From Gymnopus androsaceus JB14 (lineage: Eukaryota; Basidiomycota; Agaricomycetes; Agaricales; Omphalotaceae): a DNA stretch of 64,000 nt. The stretch covers positions 19,152 through 83,151 of the forward strand of contig ML769682.1 of NCBI GenBank assembly GCA_009733575.1, read 5' to 3'. The position numbers and the translations under genes were made by a program. The notes beneath the pieces are model-generated. The model was not told the origin of the DNA. It saw only the letters and a program-made list of their open reading frames with translations, and searched no databases. Below, one piece after another: positions 10,777-22,289 of this stretch (position 1 is the stretch's first letter; every line of letters begins with the position of its first letter).

Positions 10777-12393
10777 ATGGAACCGACATACTCGAAATGC
10801 CCAACTTGTGGGACCAGTAACCTCACAACCCGTCTCGATATGGACACGAAGGATAGATTCCAGTCGGACGATAGTCCTTTGGATCCTGCAGGAGTAGAGG
10901 AAAGACTTTTGCTCATCAACAAGCAGCATCAGGATTGTACATCGGAAATTGACCGCCTGCAGTTGCAAATCGAGGCTCTTTCATCTCGGCAGCGACAGTT
11001 GAAGAAGTACGAGTGGAACCTTCGGTCTCTGCTCGCTCCAGTTCGAAAGCTTCCTAACGAGGTTCTCATGTCCATTTTCAATCTCGTCTCTCAGGATAAT
11101 ATGTTACGAGAATATCCACAGTTAAAGGATAGTCTTCTTTGCCCAGGTGGTGGGGATGGCTTAAAAATCATGCCCGCCTTGGTTCTTAGCAGTATATGCT
11201 CTCGATGGCGTCAGATTTCTCTCTCATACTCTGCCCTTTGGTCCCGAATGACGTTGGTCCTTGCAGTTCACCTTACCGATGACACCAAAGCATCTTTGCT
11301 CGCAATGACCAAACTTTACGTCGACCGGTCTTGTACTTCTTTGCTTAGGCTAAGAATTGACATGGCTGGAGATTACCCTGACGCTCATCCTGCGTTGTCT
11401 CTTCTGGGGCAAACCACACAGCGTTGGCAATATTTGACGTTTATTGGGAGCAACTACTTTTCTCGCGAGATCTTCTCCATTCCTGACAACGTCCTTGACT
11501 TTCCCAATTTACAAGAGCTCGAATTTGATGCATGCAACAGAGCATCATTGGAGGTATTTGGGCAAGCTCCCAATCTCAGGTCATTTGAGGTCACTTATTC
11601 TGTCATTGAACCAACGTCAAATTTTCCATGGGGACAGCTCTCGTCTCTTGCTATTGCTGGTGAAGGGAGGCTCGACGAAATCATGGACTACTGTCCGAAT
11701 CTCTCCTCCATTCGGTTTCAGCTATCTGAGAATTGCCCATTCTCTCATCCCCCGAGAGCATTCCCAAGTCTTAAATCATTATCCATCATCCTTGAATGGG
11801 GTTCGGACGTAGACTGGTTGCACATTGTCTTGTCATCGTACATTTGTCCTTCTTTGTCTTCCTTGACCTTAGAAAGGCCAACATTCGAGGATGATTGGAT
11901 ATCCGAATCTGCCTTATCAGTGCCTATCTTAGAATCTTTTCTAATGCGATCTTCATGCGCATTGACTAGCCTTTCAATTCGAGGTTTACAGCTATCCGAC
12001 AATGATCTTGTCACCATCTTGAAACGACTACCCTCTTTGACCTCGCTCATTGTCGAGGATACTCGCCACATCATGGACTCCTCTATAACCTCGGCTCTCA
12101 TTCAAAGCCTTCATAGCGCTTCCAACCCTCCCATTTTACCAAAACTCTGCCACCTTGGGTTTATCTATGCAGGGACGGTTTTCGACGATTCGGGATTTGT
12201 GGATATGATCCAATCGCGATGCATATCCGAGACAGATGCACAGAGGATAGGGATGGACCCATTGCGGTCTCTTGTATTGAAATCTTGGGATCGTACGCCC
12301 ACTTTTCTCGGAGAAGTTGCAGATATATATGAACCTTTGAGGAGGTTGGAGGAGGCAGGATTTATGCTCATTGTGAAGGGGGTGTTGGGATAG
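10777..12393 (+). CDS. F-box/LRR protein
   Basis: Single open frame of 538 codons. Residues 8-11 form a CPTC motif. Residues ~45-85 are a probable coiled coil (LINKQHQDCTSEIDRLQLQI). An F-box follows at ~86-140 (VRKLPNEVLMSIFNLVS ... SSICSRWRQISLSYSALW). The rest is a run of irregular leucine-rich repeats (FPNLQELEFDAC, CPNLSSIRFQL, FPSLKSLSIIL, LPSLTSLIVED). Proteins of this plan are usually substrate adaptors of SCF ubiquitin ligases, and Agaricomycetes carry large expanded sets. A fragment of this gene's 3' part sits at 5851-6003. No intron is needed. Confidence 0.9.
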   Translation: MEPTYSKCPTCGTSNLTTRLDMDTKDRFQSDDSPLDPAGVEERLLLINKQHQDCTSEIDRLQLQIEALSSRQRQLKKYEWNLRSLLAPVRKLPNEVLMSIFNLVSQDNMLREYPQLKDSLLCPGGGDGLKIMPALVLSSICSRWRQISLSYSALWSRMTLVLAVHLTDDTKASLLAMTKLYVDRSCTSLLRLRIDMAGDYPDAHPALSLLGQTTQRWQYLTFIGSNYFSREIFSIPDNVLDFPNLQELEFDACNRASLEVFGQAPNLRSFEVTYSVIEPTSNFPWGQLSSLAIAGEGRLDEIMDYCPNLSSIRFQLSENCPFSHPPRAFPSLKSLSIILEWGSDVDWLHIVLSSYICPSLSSLTLERPTFEDDWISESALSVPILESFLMRSSCALTSLSIRGLQLSDNDLVTILKRLPSLTSLIVEDTRHIMDSSITSALIQSLHSASNPPILPKLCHLGFIYAGTVFDDSGFVDMIQSRCISETDAQRIGMDPLRSLVLKSWDRTPTFLGEVADIYEPLRRLEEAGFMLIVKGVLG

Positions 12394-13826
12394 TGCCACG
12401 AGTTCAAGGATTTTTTGGGGCAAGTACTTATTACAACCTATGCTATAGTAGCCCGAGAACTCTGAGAAAAGTACTCAGTTGACACTGACAAGATGAGAGG
12501 AGGTTAGAGGAGATGGTACTACATCAAGAAAATTTTACTTTATGGGCTTGGAGAGATCAACAGTTGAGGCATCGAGATAAGTTATATATAAAGACGTACC
12601 AAGCAAGTTTAGCACCATGCGCCGAACCGTAAACGTTTACAGAGACCTAAAGCAATTGGAGGAGAGAATCAAGAAGGATGAACGAATAAGCGAAACGGGC
12701 GGTTGAGATTGTCTTGTGGTCCATTGTTTCCATTTCGCCTCGCAAGTCCAAGTGAAAGGACGAAAGGACGACAGAACAATGGTCTTAACCAGCTTATCGG
12801 GCATATTCAGGATCCGGGAACAGGTAAACAGATAGAGGAAGGTTGTATACACTGATTGAGACTCGGGGATGTTCTACTTCACGCGATGCCATCCCAGCTC
12901 CTGGCTCTTCTCCGGGGGAAAGCCGATAATCTCCAACGACGTCCGGATGGCCTCTTCTCTCTTCATAGTTTTCGGGCACCTGTTGCTGGCGAGATATATC
13001 ATGACGTATTTCCGAGGAAGAGGATATATAAGGAGATGAGGGGGTCGTGAAAGGACTTCCATAGAAGAACGTTGGCCATGGAAAATCTCTTCAGAATTTT
13101 TTAGCAGATTCTCGAGTAGCAAGCGTAGAACAACAAAACACAATCCGAATTTTTCTGTACATCGATTTCGATTCAACAAGAAGCCGTCGCTTGCAAATAA
13201 TGTTCCGAATGTAAACCGTAACAGAATCACCGTTAGAAGGACCATTGCCAAATAGTATCATCGCTTCGTGCTGGGGAAGAACCCATCCAAGGTAATATTT
13301 CGGTGTGATATGGTTCTGGTGAATAGTGTCTTTCACGGGAAGAGGCGAATTAATATCGGATGTGGGAGGAAATATCAACCTAGATAGTAGAAATCAGTTA
13401 TATTTGAATGAGGGCGATAGAAAGAGACAGACTTGCATTTTCGAAGTCATGATGATGATTCACAATAATAGGTTACGGCTAAAGAATAGGGACGAGACTC
13501 AGAAGTACTTAGTCTGAGTAGTATTGAAAGGTTAGTTAGACCAATATATATTCTTGGCCCACGCGTGAAAACAACGAGACGCGGGACCAAAGACCTGAGC
13601 AGGCGGAGAACTACGCTATATGCGTGAGTCGTAGAGGCGCGTTGTCCAACCGACGCGGTGTGAGAACTGGCGCCTATTTCGCGGCTCGGTCGATAATCAT
13701 AACCGTTCACCCAGCGCTTACTGAAATCCGTTTCGTCATGCTTTCGTTCCATTCATTTCCTTATCTCTTCATTCCAACTCTCACCATTCCTCATTATCAA
13801 CGTCTATCGCAAAACAACTCTCGTCT
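12394..13826. other. Intergenic region with weak ORFs
   Basis: I recognise no gene in these 1.4 kb. On the minus strand a 62-codon frame (12874-13062, with CPKTMKREEAIRTSLEIIGF) and a 95-codon frame (13091-13378) have plausible composition but no known motif. They could be exons of a small gene or chance. The last ~200 bases are the promoter side of the next F-box gene. Confidence 0.35.
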
Positions 13827-15774
13827 ATGATGGATACCATTCCTCAGGAAATCCTCTCTGAAATTGCCCTTTTCGCCGCGACCGAAACATTCCTTGGACC
13901 TCCAGCTGGAATCATACCCTTAATTGCTACAAATCGCTGGACTTATTCCTGTCTTTCTTTCCTCTCCAATCCATATATCTATGCAAAAATATACGAATCC
14001 AAGTTTGATTTATCTCCAGCTTCTCGAAGACTTGGAATCGATTCATTCTCTGCTACAACTCTCGCTCAAGAGCTCAAGCGAAAATGCATGATACTCACTC
14101 GTATTCGAGATCGACGGCATGCTCTTATGGATTCCTCTAACCAGAGTGATTGTAACGAGACATTGCATGAATTCCTGGTTCAGATCTATATCATGGTTAT
14201 TGAGAACGAGGGACGGAACGAACAGCAGCTTCGAGAGTATGCTCGTATAGATGAATGGCTCACGGAATTCTGGCTTGACGAGAATGGAGCGTCTGGTGCA
14301 TGGAATGCTATACAACGACACGTTTGGCCTGCTCATGAATGAAACCACATGCCTAGCTATGTGGTTGTACTGGTTTCTTCTAAAACCAGGTCAGTTATCA
14401 ATACATCCTTCTTTGAAGTCGTTCTTAGTATCTCTTATAGAGCAGTACAAAAAGGATAGATTGAAAACTAATAAAGCATTGGACATCCTCAAGGTCTATG
14501 CTTTAGGTGCACACAGGGTACGTTCCGAAGAGTCTTCAGCTATTACCCTGCTCACACGACCCGTGTAGTATCCTCTTGTTAGTCCTTCGTGGACCGAGTT
14601 CAACCCTTCATCTAACACTCGCGGGGCCCCGCATCCAATGGTTGAATCAAACCTCGGCCTCAAGGCACCTGCTCTTTCCGTTCCCGCCATACTATCCTTT
14701 ATCTCCCTTCTGAGTCACCTGAACGAACGGGCGGACTATTGCACACCTTTAGTCCCTTCACATGCTGCTCCTCCTTCCAAATTCCTGAATACCGTTGGTA
14801 ATGAATGGGAGTGCGAATGGGGCAGGTCAACGACCTTGGGAACTATGAAGCTTCCAGGTGACAAGAAGAAACTTTCGAATGCATTCAGACCAGGAAGGTG
14901 AGACGTATTGTCAACTGATTCATCACCTACTCCTGATGGTTTCTTATCTTCCAGTCTTGAAGGTCTATGGGAGGGTATATTCACAGTGAGTTGCATTGTA
15001 GTGTTTTATCCCAGTACTACCGGGCCTGAACAACACTTCCAGTACACTGAGTTTACATCCTACGCAGCGCTCTTATCTGGCGCTCCGCCACACTTCCTTC
15101 CAAAACATACTAGTAGCGCAACACAAACAGACATGGAAACTGCGGGAATATCACCTCTTATCTCCCTCTGACACCTGTCTTCTACTCGGTGTTAACTCAG
15201 ATCCAGAACCGGTCACACCTGGCAGTGCACTTCAGGCGTATTTTCCTCTTGGGACTCACATTGAGGAGACTGCACAAGGCCTCGTCATCACTGAACCGGG
15301 TGCAGGGAAAACTCCGTTGTTGTATGAACGGACTACAGGATTACAGGGTAAACCCCTACCGACAAATAAGGATACGGAAGACGAAACAGGATTAAATTCG
15401 AGAAAGCGACATGTCTTGGATGTTATAATCACGGGCGAAGTGGGTTGTTCTCTGCATCTGCATCATGACTTACTGACGTCGATCATACAAAGGGTCATTC
15501 CTCTTGGGGTGAATTCAGGCTGATTGGCCGAGTCCGTCCTTGCGACGGGTTCATCAGTCTATCCAAGGATTATGTGCGTTCTTGCTCTTCACGCACCTGT
15601 GTTTCTGTTTTTGAATAAGCTGAACAGGTTAACGGAGATAGAGGAAAGTGGTTGTACCGCGGATATCTCGTCGGAAACCATAATGCGAATTTGGCTGGAC
15701 GGTGGAGGGACACATTGAGCCCAGCAGCAGTACCGGGCTATGAAGGATGCTTCACCATGTCACGGCGCCGTTAA
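13827..15774 (+). pseudogene. F-box domain protein of an expanded Agaricomycete family, one frame break
   Basis: The N-terminus MMDTIPQEILSEIALF is an F-box-like start. It is followed by GPPAGIIPLIATNRWTYSCL and KFDLSPASRRLG, typical of this fungal family. Several short introns then join in phase: LLKP into EQYKKDRLKTNK, VYALGAHR into YPLVSPSWTEFNP, LEGLWEGIFT onward, ITGE into GHSSWGEFRLIGRVRPCDGF, and SLSKDY into VNGDRGKWLYRGYLVGNHN. It ends FTMSRRR, TAA at 15772-15774. The first frame stops at 14340-14342 (PAHE, TGA) and the homologous continuation (TTCLAMWLYWFLLKP) is in another frame. The cause looks like a TGAATGAA tandem duplication (+4) at 14336-14343. It is therefore a recent pseudogene, or a gene with an unrecognised intron there. 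Confidence 0.75.
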
Positions 15775-15952
15775 TTTAAGTATGCATGCTCAAATTGTAC
15801 ATTATTGACTTATCGTCTCTGTATTTTTGAATTTTTGAAGCTCATTACTATCGTCTTTTGCTACTTTACAAACTACCACGACGCTGGCGTCCGTTCGGGT
15901 TGGGAATCGAATTGGAATCCAGTCAGTAATAGCTAATACATAACCTCTTGCA

Positions 15953-17725
15953 TCACCCATGCATCAAAGACATCCCACCAGCCGCAATTTTCGCTAGATA
16001 AATCTTGGTTTCAGCAAGAATCACTAGCCGACCTTGACCCGCAAACGCAAAGTTGGCTGATGTGGTACCAAGGAAGAATTTTCCTATGAGTGTACCGGAG
16101 GGGTTCCATACCTAGTTGTGCGAGCAATGAAGATATCGAAGTATCAGAAATCATGAGATATGCATGTAGAAAAGCAGAGATGTGGGGGGAAGGCTTACAT
16201 GGACACCGTCAAAACATGCTCCGTAGACATTTCCGAACGAATCTTGGAAGAGAAGAAGATTAATTAGATGATGGAAGGTAGGTAGAGCATGGAGAAAATG
16301 GGTGAGGAGAGGAGAAATGTACGAACCTACACCGACACCATCCGCAGCTCCAGAATCAGCATAAGCAAATACTCTTCGGTTCTTGAATGCGAGCGTCTTT
16401 GGATCGACATCGTATTCTAGTCTAGTTCAAACGTTGGGGTCAGCATGGGTTCTCGCAGTTTTCGAGAAGTGAAACTAAAAGAATGCATACTTACATCGTT
16501 GCAGGTAGAGTTAGGTCACGACCGAAAGTACCTGGAAAAAGAGCCTTCTAGTTAGGTACCGTTTTGAAAAAAACCAGACAAACGCACCGATGAGAGCACC
16601 GGTGTCAGCTCTAGATATTAACATTAACGAACACATACAGACCCATTTCTCGTCGAACAACTTACACGTATACAGTTTTGTAGTCCTTCGAGAACGCAAA
16701 CCCATTCGGCTTATCTATCGTACTCTCCACAACCCGAATAGCCCCAGTACGAGGATTAAAGCTGTACAACTGATTCGGAAGTTGTGGTTCAGGCTTGAAA
16801 TTGAGATAATATCCGTAACTGGTGAACAGTTATAACCCAAATGAAGGACACGAACACCAGGCAACAATACGTACGGAACATCCGTGAAGAATATGTTCCC
16901 CGAAGTCGAATGTACTTTGACATCATTCAATGAGTTGAACTGTCGTCCATAAAAGTGATCTAATGCCACAGTGACATTGTACGGCGGATATGGGCTCATC
17001 ATAACCAGGTTTGCTGGTCGATGACCTCGACCTTCGTTCGTGAAGAGGATTTGACCTTTGTAAAGCCCTGTACCGCCGTTCGTCATTTGGACGCTTTCTG
17101 GGAGATCTATCTATAATACAATCAAGTCTCGATCTGAGCTTCAACTTCAAATATGCAGTTAAAGAAAGCAAATACACCTTGTAACGAGTAACATTCACAT
17201 CCACAGGACCGCCCGCCACATCCATAGCCAAGGCAATCTCCTTCAAAGATATCTTTGCAACCTCATTATTGTTATCGATATCACTACGTCCAAGATCTCC
17301 TCCTGCATTACTACAAAAGAATACCTCGTCGGTATCCGGAACCCAAACGGGTGCTTCATGGGCGAAAGCAAAAGATGGGTCGGATGCTATGACGTTTAGG
17401 GAAGGATCTGGGCCAATGACTTTGAGGAACTCTGGATCGAATACTTGAAAGAATGGTGCGACGGTGTTGGTAGGATTGTAATGTTGCTTGTGCGCATCTG
17501 AGCGAAAGTCTCCGGTGCCAATTACGGTGGATTCTAGTTGATTTACGAGCTGCCAGCGAAGAATATAAGGACGTCAAGGCTAGAATATTGCGCTGAGTCG
17601 TTACTCACGATTACTTGCCCATGCTTATCTTGGATGGTCTGCTGCTCTTTGAATGTACTTGAACTTGAGTATACGTACAGCAGACTCGCGATGATCACCG
17701 GTATAAAGCTATATGGTATGTATTA
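15953..17725 (-). CDS. SMP-30/gluconolactonase-like (calcium-dependent lactonase) protein
   Basis: Six-bladed beta-propeller hydrolase family acting on lactones. Exons on the minus strand join to give an N-terminal hydrophobic stretch (SFIPVIIASLLYVYSS), APVWVPDTDEVFFCSNAGG, MTNGGTGLYKGQILFTNEGR, the family signature LNDVKVHSTSGNIFFTDVPY, and KPNGFAFSKDYKTVYV. After ADTGALIG and DPKTLAFKNRRVFAYAD come DGVGVDSFGNVYGAC and VWNPSGTLIGKFFLG, ending at TGA 15953-15955. The Glu in HEAPVW, the Asn in NDVKV and the Asp residues of the later blades are the usual metal ligands. The hydrophobic N-terminus suggests secretion. The frame of the first exon opens without an ATG (TAA just upstream), so the true start, probably in a further small exon, is unresolved. 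Confidence 0.8.
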
Positions 17726-18167
17726 TGCCAATGGAATTTCCATCATCTGGCATGGAATGCCAGGTCGATTATTCGGAATAGCTGATGATGTAGGCATAGC
17801 GTAGAGCTGCCGCTTTCAGATGTTGAATGCGAATGTCAGATTATATGGTACATACGGTGTTTCTCGATGTTCTGCTGAGGGCACCATTCTCCTGTAGAGT
17901 ATCTCCCGCTTTCCGAGGCTTTTTAATGCCATTCAAATGCCATCGCGTCACTACGTTTGCGTTAGCTAGACCATTACTTAAGATTGAGAAGTGAAGCTTG
18001 TTCAAAATTCTGGAGTTCCAATACGTGGTATCGTTTATTGGGGGATTTCTCGGTATATTACTGGAGACAAGCTGCTAACTAGCGCCCTACTAGGTCATGC
18101 TCGGTCAAAGCGTCTCCTATGACTCGTTTCCGGCTCCGCTAAGCGCTTAGAGTCTGACTTGTTTTAC
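17726..18167. other. Intergenic region
   Basis: No gene seen. It separates the minus-strand lactonase gene from the plus-strand DUF2828 gene and should hold both promoters. Confidence 0.5.
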
Positions 18168-18230
18168 TTCTTCTTGACGCGGTTCGAATTCTTCTTGACG
18201 TTATTTGAGTTCTTCTTGACGCCGTTTGAA
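18168..18230 (+). repeat. Three tandem 21-bp repeats
   Basis: Three copies of a 21-base unit beginning TTCTTCTTGACG and ending TTCGAA, TTTGAG or TTTGAA. They lie directly upstream of the DUF2828 reading frame, in its promoter or 5' UTR. Confidence 0.85.
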
Positions 18231-18241
18231 TTTCCCTCCGC

Positions 18242-20617
18242 TTGACTCGTCTGGCGTCATTGGGCTCCACAATGACACGGCCACGGTTGCTCTCTACAGT
18301 TATAAGGCGAGCAAGCTGGAGGGAAGTCTTCGTTCGTCGCGCACGAAACAATCATCGCAGAATGGCATCCACTTCGAACACTTTGACCACTCAAAAATTC
18401 ACGATCCCCCATGTTCCTGAACTCTACGACTCAAATTTCCTCGATGTCCTTCTTCCGCCTTCCGATGCGTCTGAAGAGGCCATGCTTGTCGATACACCTG
18501 TTCCCAAAAACGCGATGCTGGATGCCCTTCAGGCCCATAACAATCAGACTTATACAGAAAACGGCGCACCTGCTTTGAGCTCTACCCTTTCTCCTACCGT
18601 CGACGCATTCTCCGGTCTCAATTCTTACTCTGACGCGGCCCAGCTGGATCAATTGCTCCATGCGTCTTGGAAGGAAGATCCAGGCTTGACATTGCGTCTT
18701 TGTTGGCAGTTGAGGAGCATTCACGATGGAAAATCGGAGAAAGAGGGATTCTACAGGTATGCTCTTTTCTCTCTTTTCTCTCATACTTCGTTGCTAATGA
18801 CTCCATAGAGCATTCGGCTGGCTTTACAAAACTCACCCTCGCACGGCCATCGCCAACCTACACATGCTTGTCAGTCCCGTATGTGCAAATAAAAAACGCC
18901 CCGAGTATCCGTTTTCACACGGGTATTGGAAGGACTTGCTGAACATTCTTGCACTTGCGACCACTGATGAGCTCGATGTTATGGAAGCCAAATTCCTTCA
19001 TCATCCCCGCTCTCCTTACACGTATCCTAACCGCAAAGTCAAAAAGAATCCAACTCCCGAAGCTCATGCTCGTGCAACTGCTGCAGCGCAGGCCCGTGCC
19101 AAAGTTGAGCGCGCTCGGATTGCCCAAGGAGCGACATGAGATTCTTCTCCGGCGTCTCGAAACCCCAAAATACCGTGCGCTCTATGTCGCGGTTACCCGG
19201 CTTTTTGTGGACCAGTTGATCAAGGATATACAAGTGGTCCATGAGCTCAGGAAGCTCTCACCTAACGAGGATCGCATTCCCCTACTCAAAAAGATCTCAC
19301 TCGCCGGTAAATGGGCTCCTTCTCCGGGAGCGTCTCACGACAAAGTGACAAATATCGCTACTGCAATCTCTCTTCTCCTGAATTATCATCGCTCGTCCAT
19401 TTCCCAGCCGTTTCCCAGTGCTGTTGCCAACTTTGATCCCACGCAATCCTTGACTGATCCCTTGCTCAGAGACGGGTATGCGATCCTTCGCTCGTACCTT
19501 GGTCGCTGGATACTCGCTCCCCTTCGCTCTATTACGCTCGTTCCCGAGCCTCTCATGAGCGCGAACCGTTGGAGTTCAATCCAGTACAATCGGGTGGCTT
19601 CACTGTGCATGAAACGGAACACAGAGCTCTTCTTCAAGCATGACCCCGAACGATTCCAGCAGTACCTCATGGATGTCGAGAGCGGGAAGAAAAAGATTAA
19701 CGGAGCCACTCTCTTACCCCATCAAATCGTCATGGAGGTCTACAAACACTCATTGGGTCAGTATGATCATTCGGAGCAGAGTACGAAATATCCGAAGCTG
19801 CAGGAAATGAAGAAACAGCTTGCGGAGACCCAGCTGCGCGTGCTAGAGGCTCAGTGGAAGTCTCTTGTCGAGAGACTTGAAGGAGTCTGGGGCATTGGAG
19901 AACTCGATAGCGATTTGTGACGTCTCTGGGTCAATGGGTTCACTCCTGGGAGATGTAAAACGCGCCTCCCGCAATCCTTCTCCTATAGCTCCAGCCATCT
20001 CGCTCTCCCTGATCCTCGCACAGCTAGCCAAGCCTCCTTTCAACAATGGTTTTATCACGTTTTCCGCCCACCCGAAATTTGTCACCCTCGACCCTTCTTT
20101 GTCGCTTGCCCAGACTATCGAGAGGATGAGCAGTGCAGACTGGGGTATGAATACGGATTTCAACGCGGTCTTTCTCAAGCTTCTCTTACCCCTTGCGGTG
20201 AAGAACAAAATCCCGAAGGAAGAGATGATCAAGCAGCTATTTGTGTTCTCGGACATGCAGTTTGATTCTGCGCGACAAGACACATACAGTAACACTGATT
20301 CATGGAAGACAAACCACGATGAAATCGTCGAGGCGTACACTAAGGCGGGATATGATGTACCTCGGATCATATACTGGGATTTGGCTGGATATGGTACGGC
20401 GGAGGTTACAGCAGAGAGGGAAGGAGTAGCGCTGATGAATGGGTTCTCGCCTTCCATGATGAAGGTGTTCATGGGTGAGGAGGACCAGGAGAACGATGAG
20501 TGGGAGAAGGTTGGGAAGACTGAAAAGGAGATTGATGAGGAAAGGTTCAATCCGGTGAATGTCATGAAGCGGGCGGTGATGAAACCTAGCTTCGATGGCC
20601 TTGTGGTGTTGGATTGA
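18242..20617 (+). CDS. DUF2828 family protein with vWA-like C-terminal domain (two apparent frameshifts)
   Basis: The N-terminal part has the family hallmarks LDALQAHNNQTYTENGAPAL, LTLRLCWQLRSIHDGK and FYRAFGWLYKTHP, joined over one intron (about 18757-18808). The C-terminal part is a vWA-like fold with a MIDAS-type DVSGSMGS, then TDF, then FSDMQFD. Sister families bind RNA (TROVE/Ro-like); function in fungi is unknown. The start could be 18242 or the later MASTSN at 18362. Two single-base shifts interrupt it. One is an extra C in the CCC at 19123-19125 (RARIAQ then ERHEILLRRL). The other is an extra base near 19880 (KSLVERL then KESGALENSIAICDVSG). Each frame is otherwise open for 100-300 codons with full conservation of family motifs, which argues for assembly indels or very recent decay. 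Confidence 0.82.
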
Positions 20618-21035
20618 ACACGGAAAAGGTGTGGTTTCGAGAGTATGAAAAGTAAAACATAATTTATTGTTCGAACAATTGTATTATAGCAACCCCATCT
20701 CTTACACGTACCCCACTGTATCAATAATACTATAACTATTAAATAAATCGAATATTTATAACTTTAGCAAATCGACAGCAGTTAAGGAAACGAGACGCGT
20801 TCCAGGATACGTCGACGCGTCCATGGAGCCTGATCCGGCCGGCATGAGAACCCAGCTCAAAACCATGATGTTGTTGACCATCCTCGTTGTTGACTCGCCT
20901 CCCGCAGCTCTGTAGTCTGTAGCCTGTGGTCTTGAACCAAGGAACTCTCTCCGAAACTTCCATCTACTTGCGCTCATCTCGTCCCTCAAAATCAGCTCAC
21001 TAGACCTGGAACTTGGGTGGATTGAAGTTGAATCT
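20618..21035. other. Intergenic region
   Basis: An AT-rich stretch at 20640-20760 fits the 3' end of the DUF2828 gene. The remainder is the promoter side of the GLTP gene. A minus-strand frame here (20756-21100) overlaps the GLTP start and is treated as chance. Confidence 0.5.
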
Positions 21036-22151
21036 ATGGCTCCTTTATTTGAAACGATAAAGGTAAGCTGTAATTTCTTTTCTAATTGCCATTCGATCAT
21101 TTACACAGCACGCTCACTCTGGTTTCCTTTTCGCCTCAATTCTTCCCTTGCCTTGCCGTTCTCCAATGTAGTCATTCAACGACGTCCCAATTACCTCTGA
21201 TGGGGTAGAAACTGCAAGCTTTCTAGAGGCTATGGATGGAGTTCTTACGATGTTTGGTTCTCTCAATCTTCTTAGAAGCCCGTCGTCCCTTTCACTGACT
21301 TGTATGGTCTAGATCTGTTCGGCTCAACAGTCTTTGGATTCGTCCAGTCGGATATAAGGGGCAATATCAGTGTGAGTACCCTCATGTTTGACTTGTGTCC
21401 TGCGTATTTTCCACGTCGGCTCGACCAAGATGCAATGTATAATTATGCCTTTATTTTACACCTCTAGGGCGTCCGAGCGCGCTATCAACAGGCCCGTACG
21501 GACTCCGAAACGTTGGAAGCCCTTGTTCAATGCGAAGCTACTGCTGGAGATAAACATAAACACGGAACAGCGTGTTTGGTTCGTCTTTTCCGGTACGTTT
21601 CGATAGTTTTAGCCATTATTCCCTTCCGACTTCCCCTCCTATTCTCACCTCACCTTCACGTAGCGGTCTCGCATTCATACAACATTCTCTTCAACATATG
21701 CAAAACCACCCTAACGAAGAACTGCATGTGTGCTTTAGGAACGCATACGAAGTGACGCTGAAGCACCATCATGCTTGGGTTGTTCGACAGGTTCTACATG
21801 TAAGTATTAAGGCTGCATTTCTCTATATTTTCTGTCGGGAGACGGTATAGTTTCTTTCGCCACCAAGTCCTAGCTCGATGCTTCTCCGACATTCATTTCC
21901 CTTCCTCCGCTTGTCTTCTTTTTCTTCTTGGTCATCAGGTCTCGAATACATTTCAGACTTGCTAACATTTTCTTCGATCCTAGGTGGCCTTCCGTGCTGT
22001 CCCTCATCGCCGCGACTTTTATGGTACCATCTCCTCTGGGGCATCTCCAGAAAAGTTCGATCCCGAGTTTGGAAAATGGTTGGACGCGCTTGAAAAGATT
22101 GTGAAGAGGATGAAGGGATTTTTAGAGGGCGGAGGGTATGGAAAAGTTTGA
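21036..22151 (+). CDS. Glycolipid transfer protein (GLTP domain)
   Basis: Cytosolic all-helical carrier moving glycosphingolipids between membranes. Six exons join in phase: MAPLFETIK / SFNDVPITSDGVETASFLEA..VLTMF / DLFGSTVFGFVQSDIRGNIS / GVRARYQQARTDSETLEALV / GLAFIQHSLQHMQ..AYEVTLKHHHAWVVRQVLH / VAFRAVPHRRDFYG. It ends YGKV with TGA at 22149-22151. The SDIRGNI block holds the Asp and Asn that bind the sugar in the family, and the His in KHHHAW matches the conserved histidine. At the place of the sugar-stacking Trp (family pattern LMWLKRG) this protein reads LVRLFRG, with Arg in the Trp column by my alignment. The total of about 195 residues is normal for GLTP. Confidence 0.85.
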
Positions 22152-22289
22152 AGAAGTATATATTTCTATCCGTACGGGCAAAGTACAGGGAGAGGGCGAG
22201 AGCGTATGGGTAAGATATCTACTGAATCTGGACACTTTTGGCTACACAGACGAAAGGATGAACGATAGAAGAATTATAACGAGAATAAT

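Noticed and set aside
20756..21100. 114-codon minus-strand frame
   Set aside because: It overlaps the first exon and promoter of the GLTP gene and has no recognisable motif.
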